Shown: positions 1-10,244 of the stretch, piece by piece
Layout of the letters: each line of letters opens with the position of its first letter
Numbering within the stretch: position 1 is the stretch's first letter
Source: Paenibacillus sp. FSL K6-1096
Lineage (GTDB): Bacteria; Bacillota; Bacilli; Paenibacillales; Paenibacillaceae
DNA: 64,000 bases
Reading direction: 5' to 3'
Assembly (NCBI RefSeq): GCF_037977055.1
Contig: NZ_CP150274.1
Coordinates: forward strand, 1,364,001-1,428,000
The notes under the pieces: model-generated
Seen by the model: only the letters and a program-made list of their open reading frames with translations
Told to the model about the DNA's origin: nothing
Databases searched by the model: none
Made by a program: the position numbers and the translations under genes

Positions 1-846
1 GATGACCTCCGCTTTCTCGCGGTTCTGCGAGTTCATCAGCACCAGCGTCTGGTCCAGGTTCGAGCCAAGCAGGCCGCTTACCGTCAAAATCAGATTCAGG
101 CTGATAATCGCCTTCATATTCGGAAGGGTAATGTTCCAGATCTGCCGAATCCGGCTGGCTCCATCAATCCGGGCAGCCTCATAATAGGTCGGGTCGATTT
201 TGGCCATAATGGCCAGATACAGAATCGTGCCCCAGCCGGCTTCCTTCCAGATATCCGACAGCGTGGCAATCCACCAGTACTTGCCTGCATCCAGCAGGAT
301 GTTGGCCGGCTTCGAGATCAGCCCCAGACTGAGCAGCAGCTCATTGAACAGGCCGGAGGTGGAGAACCAGGTGATCAGCATCCCGCCCAGGACGATCCAC
401 GACAGGAAATGCGGCAGATAGGAGATGGTCTGGACGAATTTTTTGAAGCGGCCCATGTTCAGCTCGTAGATCATAATGGCCAGAATAATCGGAATGATGA
501 ATCCGATGCCCAGCTTCAGGAAGCTGATTCCCAGCGTATTGATGACCGCATCCCAGAAGTATTCGTCAGACATAATAATCCGGAAGTTGTCGAGACCCAC
601 CCAGGGCGCGGAGGACAGCGTGTCGATGACCGTGTAGTTCTTGAAGGCGATAGTCAGCCCGTAGATGGGTATGTAGCAGAAGATAATCATGAAAATAACG
701 CCCGGCAGCACCATCGACTGAATCTCCCACTGTCTTTTGTAATCGGTTACAAATTCTTTGAAGCGCTGCCCCATGGGCTTCTTGGCGCCTGGCGGCCTGG
801 AGTCCGGCGCTGCCGGGGCGGATGTTGCGCTTGCTGGTTTGTTCAC
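1..846 (-). CDS. Sugar ABC transporter permease, LplB type (partial, C-terminus outside window)
   Basis: Inner-membrane permease of a CUT1-type carbohydrate ABC importer. The reverse-strand frame is open from a GTG at 844-846 to the window edge (282 codons). GGAGGGG lies just upstream (851-861). After a Pro/Ala-rich N-terminus come a first membrane segment near residues 35-60, several more hydrophobic segments, and the cytoplasmic EAA loop (YYEAARIDGASRIRQIWNI) that contacts the ATPase. Relatives are about 300-320 residues, so some 20-40 residues are missing. It lies downstream of the lacI-type gene on the same strand and has its own copy of the LacI-type palindrome at 889-904, so it is probably LacI-repressed. 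The substrate cannot be read from the sequence. Confidence 0.9.
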   Translation of the reverse strand, partial: MNKPASATSAPAAPDSRPPGAKKPMGQRFKEFVTDYKRQWEIQSMVLPGVIFMIIFCYIPIYGLTIAFKNYTVIDTLSSAPWVGLDNFRIIMSDEYFWDAVINTLGISFLKLGIGFIIPIILAIMIYELNMGRFKKFVQTISYLPHFLSWIVLGGMLITWFSTSGLFNELLLSLGLISKPANILLDAGKYWWIATLSDIWKEAGWGTILYLAIMAKIDPTYYEAARIDGASRIRQIWNITLPNMKAIISLNLILTVSGLLGSNLDQTLVLMNSQNREKAEVI

Positions 847-888
847 GTTCGGCTCCCCTCCTGCTGCATAATTGATACATTCGATTCG

Positions 889-904
889 ATAAAAACGTTT
901 TTAT
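889..904. promoter_or_regulatory. LacI-family operator in front of the ABC permease
   Basis: Perfect 16-bp palindrome ATAAAAACGTTTTTAT with a central CG, typical of LacI/GalR-family sites. It lies 43 bp upstream of the permease start. The same 16-bp core recurs in the longer palindrome before the lacI-type gene at 2087-2106, so the neighbouring repressor is the obvious candidate to bind both. Confidence 0.8.
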
Positions 905-910
905 TTTTGG

Positions 911-1010
911 ACAAGCAGAAACGCAATGCCGTCCTTTTAAAGGAAGGTATCGTTTCAGCGAGAAATAGAAGGATTTTTTATAGCGGGAAGCTTATAAAAT
1001 CTTCTATTTC
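911..1010. repeat. Two-hairpin intergenic repeat, copy 1
   Basis: Two adjacent stem-loops. The first pairs GAAACG (918-923) with CGTTTC (951-956) and continues inward through ATGCC/GGTAT and TCCTTT/AAAGGA. The second pairs GAAATAGAAG (962-971) with CTTCTATTTC (1001-1010). The linking segment GTTTCAGCGAGAAATA is identical in copy 2 at 5649-5750. Stems differ between copies but remain paired. It lies between the lacI-type stop codon and the permease operator. Confidence 0.75.
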
Positions 1011-1051
1011 AGAAAATCCCCCCTGCACGAAATTTAGTAAAAATCAGCCTG

Positions 1052-2071
1052 CTACTTGCGCCCGCTGCGGTCCAGCTTCACATGGCTTGAGCCTCTGACG
1101 ATCAGCTCTCCCTGGAGCTTCTGCACAGCGCCCTGCTCCTTCTCCTGAATCAGGCGGACCAGATGGTCAATCGCCAGCATGCCCTGCCGGGCAATCTGGT
1201 TCCGTACCGTGGTGAGCGGCGGTGAATAGTAAGGGGCGATATCAATATCATCGAAGCCCATGACGCTGACGTCCTGCGGAACCTCATAGCCGCAAGCCTT
1301 GAGCGCCTGGATACAGCCCATCGCACTGATGTCATTGCCGGCCAGGAAGGCATCGGGCAGCTTCGCGGGATGCTGGCGGATGAAGGATTTCACTGCATTG
1401 TAGGTGCTGTCTTCCTCGAAGTACCCCTGCAGGATATAATCATCATCCACCGGAAGCTGATACTCGCGGAGCGCCGCCAGATACCCCTCCCGCCGCTGCA
1501 CGCTGTCGAACATCGTATCCACCCCGGAGATATAGGCAATGTGCTTATGCCCTAGGCTGATCAGATATTTTGTCGCCTCATAACCGGATTCATAGGAATC
1601 AAAAATAATGCTCCCCATCCCCTCATTCTCCAGCACCCGGTCCAGAAAAACCGCCTTGATCTTATCCTTCCGCATAGCCGCAATGTCCTGTTCGTCGATG
1701 CCCAGCTCTTCATAGATAATGACGCCGTCCACACGCCGGCCGAGAATATTGCTCATAATCACCTGTTTGTCCTTGGTGACGAAGACGTTCAGCCCGTATC
1801 CAAGACGGTCGCATTGCCGGGCCATCGACTCTACCAGCTTGTAGAAGTAAGGGCCTGATACACTGGTGGTGAAGAACCCCAGCATCTTGGTCGTACCGGA
1901 CTTCAGCAGCTTGCCGTTCAGGTTCGGGACATAATTCAGCCGCTGCGCCACCTTCAGCACATGGGATTTCGTCTCCGGGCTCAACACATCCACATCATTC
2001 AAGGCATTAGAGACAGTGGAGATGGATACTCCGGCCTCTCTGGCCACATCTTTGATCGTTATCTTCCCCAT
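1052..2071 (-). CDS. LacI family transcriptional regulator
   Basis: Predicted sugar-responsive repressor of 339 residues. The N-terminus (MGKITIKDVAREAGVS) is a classic LacI helix-turn-helix, with recognition helix around residues 16-26 and hinge near 45-60. The rest is a periplasmic-binding-protein-like effector domain. The ATG at 2071 was chosen over a start 23 codons upstream because the HTH begins there and CAGGGG lies 10 bases upstream. A perfect 20-bp palindrome at 2087-2106 suggests autoregulation. A near-identical site lies before the downstream ABC permease, so both probably belong to one sugar regulon. The inducer is unknown. Confidence 0.93.
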   Translation of the reverse strand: MGKITIKDVAREAGVSISTVSNALNDVDVLSPETKSHVLKVAQRLNYVPNLNGKLLKSGTTKMLGFFTTSVSGPYFYKLVESMARQCDRLGYGLNVFVTKDKQVIMSNILGRRVDGVIIYEELGIDEQDIAAMRKDKIKAVFLDRVLENEGMGSIIFDSYESGYEATKYLISLGHKHIAYISGVDTMFDSVQRREGYLAALREYQLPVDDDYILQGYFEEDSTYNAVKSFIRQHPAKLPDAFLAGNDISAMGCIQALKACGYEVPQDVSVMGFDDIDIAPYYSPPLTTVRNQIARQGMLAIDHLVRLIQEKEQGAVQKLQGELIVRGSSHVKLDRSGRK

Positions 2072-2086
2072 ATTAGTGTTCCCCTG

Positions 2087-2106
2087 CAATAAAAACGTTT
2101 TTATTG
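2087..2106. promoter_or_regulatory. LacI-family operator in front of the lacI-type gene
   Basis: Perfect 20-bp palindrome CAATAAAAACGTTTTTATTG with a central CG, 16 bp upstream of the repressor ATG. Its inner 16 bp equal the palindrome at 889-904. Autorepression is inferred from its position. Confidence 0.8.
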
Positions 2107-2442
2107 AATATAAAATAACATGAAACCGTTTTAAACACAACCCTTTTTCTCATGAGCTTGTCCTGCCACCTTTGCATGGTTAGTAATCGCCTTAAATATC
2201 CTCCCTTGGAGGGGAGGGTCCGGGGTCAAATTTATCTTATTTTACTATAAAGCACCCGGATTTAGCTATCGCTGGTCGGGCAGGCAGGCGCGCCTCTGGT
2301 TTAGAGGGCACGCAGGAGGGGCTGAGTGGGCCGGGGGCGATGGAGTGAGGGCGGCGGAGCTCGGAGCGGTGGAGTGATGGCGGAGGGAAAAGCTCGGCTG
2401 GGGGCGCTTACTCATAGCATCGTTCCCAGCCGAATGTTAGGG

Positions 2443-2477
2443 TCTAATAGGTTCGGTTTTTTTCACACATTTGACCT
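2443..2477 (+). repeat. Single diverged copy of the GTTCGGTTTTT repeat
   Basis: GGTTCGGTTTTTTTCACACATTTG resembles one core unit of the arrays at 23251-23695 and 5821-6006, but occurs alone. The stretch 2107-2836 holds no convincing gene: the only longer frame (2326-2565) begins in G-rich, low-complexity sequence with no ribosome site. This copy and the repeats at 2567-2745 are what can be recognised in it. Confidence 0.5.
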
Positions 2478-2566
2478 TATGGCCTCCTTATGCCTACCGC
2501 ACCATTTCAATTCCATAATTTCAGTAAGGTGTGAAGCTGCGTTAGTAGAGAATAATCAGAGATAAG

Positions 2567-2745
2567 TGTATTCTGTACAACTAAAAGCAGTGAAACAGAA
2601 GGAGTTCCTCCTTTAACTGTATTCTGTACAACTACATTTACCCGGATGGGCGAAAATCCAAGTGTAATGGCATTTTAATTGCACGAAATACAGCTAAACA
2701 GAGATTCGGTGGCACATCCGGGGATTTAGTTGTACAGACTGCAAT
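2567..2745. repeat. Intergenic repeat with 17-bp units spaced 51 bp, plus inverted unit
   Basis: TGTATTCTGTACAACTA occurs identically at 2567-2583 and 2618-2634, exactly 51 bp apart. An inverted, slightly changed copy (TTTAGTTGTACAGACTGCA) begins at 2725. The two direct units and one inverted unit could fold into a large hairpin. No coding potential was seen. Confidence 0.6.
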
Positions 2746-2836
2746 TAAGCCTCCCCCTTGCACCGTAATCGGGCACGGCAACAATCACCAAGAGATGAGT
2801 TAAAGTACATTTCAGACGTTTAATTCTGATGCTGTA

Positions 2837-3601
2837 CTATTTGCTTTTCCGCTTCACACCCAGCCCCCGGTATCTCATGACTCTGCGGTACATCGACTTA
2901 TCCTTGAGCTGATTGAAAATATAAGGGTCCGGGTTCATGTTCACTTCAATAATCCATGGCTTCAGAGCGCGGTCAAGGCCGACATCGACTCCGAATTGCC
3001 GGTGGTGCGGATAGGTCTTCCGCAGCTGCGAGGCTATACGGACACCCAGCCGGTTCATTTCCCCCTTAAGCTGCACAAGCTGCTGCGCAGACAGATGGGT
3101 GGAGAGCAAATGCTCCACTGCAGTCGGTTTACCGCCGCTGTGGTAATTGGTCACAATTTTGCGCGGATGCCCCAGCCGGCCGATAATCCCGGTAGCTTCC
3201 CATACCCCTTTGGGACTGAGCTGCACCATCACCCGGATATCGAAACGCCGCCCGTTATGCTTCAGCAAGTGGATGCCTTTTTGCAGCAGATAGCTCCTTT
3301 TGCCAGTTCTCTTCGCCAGACTGTGGTGAAAGGCATCGAACGTATCGAAACGGCGGACGGTCTCCTCATACTGGTACATGTACCCCTGCCGGTTCACCCG
3401 CTCAGCGCGGATCACGCCATTGCCATAGGTTCCCCGTTCCGGCTTGATATAGATCATCCCATAACCGTGGATCATCTGCTCCAGATTGCGCCTGTTGAAT
3501 CTCCGGGTATCGGGGATGAAGGTCTTGATTCCCTCGTTCTTAAGCAGCAGTTGTGTCTTATACCATTTGCTCACTCCTGATTGAACCTGTTTGGCTGTCA
3601 C
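2837..3601 (-). CDS. YheC/YheD family ATP-grasp protein (spore coat-associated)
   Basis: 254 residues, of the YheC/YheD family found in spore formers and associated with the endospore coat in Bacillus. The fold is ATP-grasp-like: a lysine/glycine-rich nucleotide region (YIKPERGTYGNGVIRAE, about residues 51-67), the central RFDIRVMVQL strand, and a metal-site-like end (FGVDVGLD then IIEVNMNPDP). The start is a GTG at 3601 with AGGAGA 8 bases upstream. It is oriented away from the DUF6492/ManC pair. The substrate of the family is not known to me; a coat or peptide ligase role is inferred. Confidence 0.85.
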   Translation of the reverse strand: MTAKQVQSGVSKWYKTQLLLKNEGIKTFIPDTRRFNRRNLEQMIHGYGMIYIKPERGTYGNGVIRAERVNRQGYMYQYEETVRRFDTFDAFHHSLAKRTGKRSYLLQKGIHLLKHNGRRFDIRVMVQLSPKGVWEATGIIGRLGHPRKIVTNYHSGGKPTAVEHLLSTHLSAQQLVQLKGEMNRLGVRIASQLRKTYPHHRQFGVDVGLDRALKPWIIEVNMNPDPYIFNQLKDKSMYRRVMRYRGLGVKRKSK

Positions 3602-3819
3602 TTATGCACTCTCCTGTCCGGGATGGAGGTCTCGGCTCCGTTTTTTACATAAAATTACATACACGCTGCATCTTATGCCGCTGAAGGCGCTCTTGGATAT
3701 GTCATGTGTCCCGTATGAAAAGATTAACTTGTGCTGGACGATTGCCCTCTCCACCGGCGCTCCGCAGGCATACCCTAGTGAAGACGTTCGAATGTCAATA
3801 TATGTATGGAGATGAATCC

Positions 3820-4620
3820 ATGTCCGTGACCTCAAGCGCTCCACCTGTCGATATTCTGATCCCGGCTATTGCTAAAGATCTCGCCACCCTCCCTTATGTC
3901 ATTGATAGTCTCCGCCGTTATGTCCGGCACCCGATCAGCAATATCTATATTGTCTCGCCGGAGAACAGCAGCATCAGACAGCTGTGCTCCCGGAAAAGCT
4001 GTATCTTCGTCAATGAAACCACCGTCCTGCCGTTCACCAAAAAAGCGATCCGCTATTCCTCCTCCCGCTGGAACCGCTCCGGCTGGCTGTATCAGCAGCT
4101 GCTGAAGATGAACGGGGATCAAGTGTGCCGCGAGAAGTTTTTCCTGGTCATCGATGCGGATACGGTGCTGATCCGTCCCCATCGTTTCCGTTCCGGCGGG
4201 AAAAGCATTTTCTATTGCCGCAGCTGGAGCCAGCCGGAGTATTTCCGCACCTACCGCAAGCTGCTCGGTTCCCCGGCACCTTCGCCCAAGTCGTTCGTGA
4301 CCCATTACATGCTATTCGAGTCCGCGAAGCTGGCCAGCCTCAAACGAAAAATTGAAGCCCGCCACGGAATGTCCTGGCATGCTGCCATTCTGCGCTCCAT
4401 TAACAAAAAGCGGCAGTTCGGCTTCTCTGAATTTGAGACCTACGCCAACTATGTGTACAGCACAAACCGCAGCTCCGTGCTGCTCAAGAATGCCAATAAT
4501 AAAGCTCTGAAGATCCCGGTTGGCTCATTGGGAAGAACGCAGCTGAGCAAGTATGCCCGAACTTACCGTTCGCTCTCCTTCCATCAGCGCAAGGGGTACT
4601 CCATTCCGGGCAAGCCCTAA
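3820..4620 (+). CDS. DUF6492 family protein, glycosyltransferase-like
   Basis: 266 residues from the ATG at 3820, which has GGAGA 7 bases upstream; an in-frame ATG at 3802 lacks such a site. The N-terminus (VDILIPAIAKDLATLPYVIDSLRRYV) looks like a GT-A nucleotide-sugar fold, and FFLVIDADTVLI carries a DxD-like motif near residue 113, so a glycosyltransferase activity is plausible but not proven. The end of the gene is 12 bp before a mannose-1-phosphate guanylyltransferase, so it may use GDP-mannose or a derivative to decorate a surface glycan. No signal peptide or membrane segment was seen. Confidence 0.75.
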   Translation: MSVTSSAPPVDILIPAIAKDLATLPYVIDSLRRYVRHPISNIYIVSPENSSIRQLCSRKSCIFVNETTVLPFTKKAIRYSSSRWNRSGWLYQQLLKMNGDQVCREKFFLVIDADTVLIRPHRFRSGGKSIFYCRSWSQPEYFRTYRKLLGSPAPSPKSFVTHYMLFESAKLASLKRKIEARHGMSWHAAILRSINKKRQFGFSEFETYANYVYSTNRSSVLLKNANNKALKIPVGSLGRTQLSKYARTYRSLSFHQRKGYSIPGKP

Positions 4621-4632
4621 GGAGGCAAGAAA

Positions 4633-5649
4633 GTGATGCATACTATTCTGCTGTGCGGCGGCTCCGGCCAGCGGCTGTGGCCTCTGTCCGGCAGCATCCG
4701 CTCCAAAATGTTCCTGCCACTGCTCCCTGCACCGGGCGGCGGCACAGAATCGATGATCGGGCGGGTATGCCGGCAGCTCGGTCAGGCCGGACTGGATGAA
4801 TCCCTGTTGCTGGTGGCCCATCAGGAGCAGATTGCCCTCACCCGTCGGTATACCGGAGGCAAATATCCGGTGACCGGGGAGCCGTGCAAGCGCGGCACCT
4901 TCACCGCTGCCGCGTTAGGCGCCCTGCACCTGCTTGCAGCCGGCAAGGCACAGCCGGAGGACATCATCTGCATCGCTCCGGCGGACATGTTCGCGGATGA
5001 TGATTTCTTCGGTCATTTTCATCAATTTGAAGCGATCCTGGCCACCTCACAAGCGGAGCTTCTTCTGCTGGGAACGAGACCTGCCTATCCCTCGGAGCAA
5101 TATGGCTATATCGTCCCGGCACAGGCAGACGCTGGCGCATATGCACCGGTATTAACTTTTGCCGAGAAGCCGGATACGGCTACAGCACTGGAGCTGATGC
5201 GTGAGCAGGCCTTATGGAATTGCGGGGTATTCGCCTTGCGGCTGGGCTTCCTGCTGGAGCATCTGGAGCGGCTGGGGCTGCCCTCCGAATTGGCAGCGTT
5301 GACCGCCCAGTACCCGGATCTCCCGGTCCGCAGCTTCGACAATGAAGTGGCGGAGCGCAGCACCAGAGCTGTTGTCGTCAGGCATGAAGGAGAATGGTCT
5401 GATCTGGGGAGCTGGGATACGCTGGCGGACCGGCTGCCCTCACAGGTTATTGGCGAAGGGGGACTATGGGGAGAATGCGGAAACAGTCAGCTAATCAACG
5501 AGCTGGAGGTGCCGCTGCATGTGATTGGGGTCCCCGGTATAGTTGCCATAGCCGGCCCTGATGGTATCCTGATCGCCTCCAGGAAGGAAGCGAATCTGAT
5601 CAAGGAGATTCTGGCGGAGAATAAACAGCGTAGGCAGGACTGCCCCTGA
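4633..5649 (+). CDS. manC: Mannose-1-phosphate guanylyltransferase
   Basis: Cytoplasmic nucleotidyltransferase making GDP-mannose from mannose-1-phosphate and GTP. The 338-residue protein shows the GGSGQRLWPLS signature (residues 9-19) with a downstream lysine at 25, then GYIVP, FAEKPD, LWNCGVF and WSDLGSWDTL in the expected order. It lacks the C-terminal isomerase domain of bifunctional enzymes. The start may be GTG 4633 or ATG 4636; GGAGG at 4621-4625 favours the pair. It is 12 bp downstream of the DUF6492 gene and probably cotranscribed. A repeat begins at its stop codon. Confidence 0.88.
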   Translation: MMHTILLCGGSGQRLWPLSGSIRSKMFLPLLPAPGGGTESMIGRVCRQLGQAGLDESLLLVAHQEQIALTRRYTGGKYPVTGEPCKRGTFTAAALGALHLLAAGKAQPEDIICIAPADMFADDDFFGHFHQFEAILATSQAELLLLGTRPAYPSEQYGYIVPAQADAGAYAPVLTFAEKPDTATALELMREQALWNCGVFALRLGFLLEHLERLGLPSELAALTAQYPDLPVRSFDNEVAERSTRAVVVRHEGEWSDLGSWDTLADRLPSQVIGEGGLWGECGNSQLINELEVPLHVIGVPGIVAIAGPDGILIASRKEANLIKEILAENKQRRQDCP

Positions 5650-5750
5650 CAAGTGGAAACGGCTATGCCGTCCTTTTTAAGGACGGCACCCGTTTCAGCG
5701 AGAAATATAAGGATAAGTTATCGTGTGCAACATATAAATTCTTATATTTT
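5649..5750. repeat. Two-hairpin intergenic repeat, copy 2
   Basis: Same layout as 911-1010. The first stem pairs GAAACGG (5656-5662) with CCGTTTC (5690-5696) and GCCGTCCTT (5667-5675) with AAGGACGGC (5679-5687). The second pairs GAAATATAAG (5702-5711) with CTTATATTTT (5741-5750). The second stem has the same 39-base offset as in copy 1. A G-C pair in copy 1 becomes T-A here, preserving the helix. Confidence 0.75.
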
Positions 5751-5756
5751 CAAAAA

Positions 5757-5788
5757 AACGCTACTGACAGCCTAATGTCAGTAGCGTT
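5757..5788 (-). terminator. Rho-independent terminator, reverse strand
   Basis: Perfect 13-bp stem AACGCTACTGACA / TGTCAGTAGCGTT with a 6-base loop. Read on the reverse strand it ends in a run of T (complement of the A-run at 5752-5758). It would stop transcripts that pass the Nif3-like gene and the repeat array. Confidence 0.8.
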
Positions 5789-5820
5789 ATTGTATTAGTC
5801 GCGTTTATAGAACCCTGAGC

Positions 5821-6006
5821 TGTATGCTGTTTTTCATATACATCCGGGCCGTGTGCCTGCTGCGAGCACAATGTATGTTGTTTTTCATATACATTCGGTT
5901 CGTGTGCCTGCTTGCGAGCATAATGTATGCTGTTTTTCACATACATTCGGGCCGTGTGCCTGCTGCGAGCACAATGTATGTTGTTTTTCATATACATTCG
6001 GTTCGG
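5821..6006. repeat. Tandem repeat, four 51-52-bp units
   Basis: Units begin with TGTATGYTGTTTTTC at 5821, 5872, 5924 and 5975, so spacings are 51, 52 and 51. Each continues with a form of ATACATTCGG. Units 1 and 3 resemble each other, as do units 2 and 4, an ABAB order that suggests duplication of a dimer. The core matches the arrays at 23251 and 34805. The frames open through the array look like a by-product of the repeat. Confidence 0.85.
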
Positions 6007-6027
6007 GATATCTCTGAGCTACGCTAC

Positions 6028-6822
6028 TTATAGGATCTGATACACAGGCTTCTCTTGAATGTATTGTACCGGCACCTGCGGGAACTGCCCGGCCAGCCGC
6101 GCGGCCAGCAGCTTCATCCCGGGCGCTTCGCTCTCAGCGTGCCCGAGCATCAGCAGCGCCCGGTTCCGGTCCTGCTGCCCGGCATCGCGGATATATTCAG
6201 GCACCTCCCACTCGAAGCCTTCACCGGCGATGACCAGATCAAGCGACTCCTGCTCGTACATCGGGATGACCGTACTGCCGTTCCCCCGGAAACCCACCAG
6301 CACCCCCACCCTGGAGCATGTGGCCGAGAGGTTTCCCGCTGCGCGGACATAAGAGAGATTCAGCTTCCGCTTCACATGGGCGGCCACTTCCGAAACGGTC
6401 AGCTCAGGGATCGTGAGGATCGACACCTCGGGGAGATGCCGCTCGATATACGGCTCCCACTCCAGCTCCTGGAGCAATCCCTCCACAATCCCGTCCGGCG
6501 TATAACGGTGTATGCCATCATGGAAGCGGTAGATGCTTATCCCGCTCTCTTTGATAAGCGCAGACTTCTGCTGATAGACGGAATCCTGCTCCAGCCCGGT
6601 CCTGTGATCCTGATGGCTATAGAACACACCTTCATGTGTGATTACAAGATTCGCGCCAAGCGCGGCCGCCTGCTCAATGACATACTGCGAAGCGGCGAAG
6701 GCAGTCACGATGCCCTGTACTTCCGTATCCGCAGCCTCCGGCTCCAGCTTGTCTACCGTATTCACGGGCAACTGCACCCCTGCGTTCAAGTGCTCCAGCA
6801 CATCACTGAAAGTCAGTGCCAT
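6028..6822 (-). CDS. Nif3-like dinuclear metal center protein
   Basis: 264-residue member of the Nif3 / GTP cyclohydrolase 1 type 2-like family, whose members form hexamers with a two-metal site. ALGANLVITHEGVFYSHQD carries a metal-site histidine in a THEG context rather than the more common THHP; FHDGIHRYTPDG and, near the end, LMLGHAESEAPG fit the remaining ligands. The start ATG at 6822 has AAGGAGG 10 bases upstream. It stands alone between a repeat array and the alpha-glucuronidase gene. Its substrate is unknown, and the family name should not be read as an assigned reaction. Confidence 0.85.
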   Translation of the reverse strand: MALTFSDVLEHLNAGVQLPVNTVDKLEPEAADTEVQGIVTAFAASQYVIEQAAALGANLVITHEGVFYSHQDHRTGLEQDSVYQQKSALIKESGISIYRFHDGIHRYTPDGIVEGLLQELEWEPYIERHLPEVSILTIPELTVSEVAAHVKRKLNLSYVRAAGNLSATCSRVGVLVGFRGNGSTVIPMYEQESLDLVIAGEGFEWEVPEYIRDAGQQDRNRALLMLGHAESEAPGMKLLAARLAGQFPQVPVQYIQEKPVYQIL

Positions 6823-6913
6823 GAGATCTATTCCTCCTTGATGTTACCCAAATGAGTCCATGGCTCACCCTGTCAAGAGACAGGGCGTTGCCGTCCGGTA
6901 CACGGATGCTGCC

Positions 6914-8998
<2,085 letters not shown>

Positions 8999-9104
8999 GT
9001 AATCTCTCCTCCAGTTCTTAATGCTTGCGCCAGCAGGCCAATAACGGTTCACTGCGCCCGGCCTCCTGTCCATTGACAGGGAGGCATCCCTGACAACCAA
9101 ATCC

Positions 9105-9220
9105 ATCTTGTATACTAGTTCTCGTTCAGGTTCATCCTACCACGCCCCAGCCGGGCCGGAACATTGTCAAATCAGGCTATTATTTACCCAAATCAAGCAG
9201 AAATCCTGTATACTAACTTG
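9105..9220. promoter_or_regulatory. Candidate GntR-like sites between aguA and the AraC gene
   Basis: ATCTTGTATACTAGTT (9105-9120) and CCTGTATACTAACTTG (9205-9220) both contain the TGTATAC core of the palindrome at 11007-11024, but only one half matches well. They lie between the divergent aguA and araC-type genes, so the GntR regulator or another dimeric protein could act here. This is a similarity argument only. Confidence 0.4.
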
Positions 9221-9272
9221 TAGAGCTTCTTCACTCATTATACTTAAGACAAGGTGTCAGGGGGACGTACCA

Positions 9273-10178
9273 TTGGCTTCAGCTTTCTTACCGCCCGTAC
9301 CGGGACAAAGCCTCAGTGAAACCATCATCCCGGATGTAAAAACTACACTTAACCTGTTCGGTATGCATCTGCGCAAGGTCAGCGGAGACTGGGATTATCC
9401 GCAGCATGTCCATCCGCAGTATGAATTCAATTATGTGCTTGAAGGGGAGCAATTACTGGTTGTGAACGGCCAAAGCTACCTTCAATGCGCCGGGGACCTG
9501 GTGCTGCTGAGGCCGGGCGATGCCCATTCCAGCCGCAGCGGGAACGGCGGGCCTTTTACCTATTTCTGCATTCACTTCGATATCAACGACAAGCTGCTAA
9601 TCTCCCTGCTCAGCCGCCTGAATCATGTCCTGTTCACCTCGGAGAGCAGTATCGCCCATAGGCTGGGCCCTATTCTCGCCAGGCTGGTGGAGATCTCCGC
9701 TTCGGATTCGGGCGCCGTCACCATGTCCCAGCGCATGAGGCTGCAATCTGCTGTCTTCGAGCTGTTCGCCCAGCTATGGGATGTCTTCTCGATTGATGCC
9801 GACATTTCCTCTCCCGGTACCTATGAGAAGATCGAGCTGGCCCACCAGATCCGCAGCCGTCTGCAGGGTCTGGTCTACCAGCAATTCAAGCTGGACATGC
9901 CTGACGACAGCCATTACGGAGTGGACGACATCGCCTCCGAGCTGGGGATCAGCGCCTCACATTGCTACCGGGTGTTCCGCCAGGTCTTCGGCATCTCCCC
10001 GCGCGCCTTCCTGTCCGAGCAGATGCTGCATGAGGCCAAGGTGCTGCTGGATGACCACAGCCTGTCCGTCAGCCAGGTCTCCGGCCTGCTCGGCTACCGC
10101 GACATTGCCCATTTCAGCAGACAGTTCAAGCGCTGGAGCGGCCAGTCGCCCCGCGAATACCGCGAGGGCCTGGAGTAG
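9273..10178 (+). CDS. AraC family transcriptional regulator
   Basis: 301 residues from a TTG at 9273 with AGGGGG about 8 bases upstream; the 55 codons before it lack a ribosome site. The N-terminal half is a cupin-like sensor (HPQYEFNYVLEGEQLLVVNG, then LLRPGDAHSSR). The C-terminal 100 residues hold two helix-turn-helix units (DDIASELGISASHCYRVFRQ and QVSGLLGYRDIAHFSRQFKR). It diverges from aguA and probably activates it in response to an oligosaccharide or uronic acid. A strong terminator follows at 10206-10239. Confidence 0.92.
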   Translation: MASAFLPPVPGQSLSETIIPDVKTTLNLFGMHLRKVSGDWDYPQHVHPQYEFNYVLEGEQLLVVNGQSYLQCAGDLVLLRPGDAHSSRSGNGGPFTYFCIHFDINDKLLISLLSRLNHVLFTSESSIAHRLGPILARLVEISASDSGAVTMSQRMRLQSAVFELFAQLWDVFSIDADISSPGTYEKIELAHQIRSRLQGLVYQQFKLDMPDDSHYGVDDIASELGISASHCYRVFRQVFGISPRAFLSEQMLHEAKVLLDDHSLSVSQVSGLLGYRDIAHFSRQFKRWSGQSPREYREGLE

Positions 10179-10205
10179 AGAAGCCGATGGCCTAGCGCGT
10201 GTATT

Positions 10206-10239
10206 GCCTGCCTTCATCGCTGATGAGGGCGGGCTTTTT
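10206..10239 (+). terminator. Rho-independent terminator after the AraC gene
   Basis: A 13-bp stem (10206-10218 with 10222-10234, two G-U pairs) with a GCT loop, followed by TTTTT at 10235-10239. It ends the AraC transcript 28 bases past its stop codon. Confidence 0.85.
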
Positions 10240-10244
10240 CTGCT

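Noticed and set aside
409..1098. Forward-strand ORF over the permease and hairpin repeat
   Set aside because: It is antisense to the permease, which has conserved domains and a ribosome site.
2326..2565. Gene in the 2.1-2.8 kb gap
   Set aside because: Low-complexity G-rich start, no ribosome site and no family resemblance.
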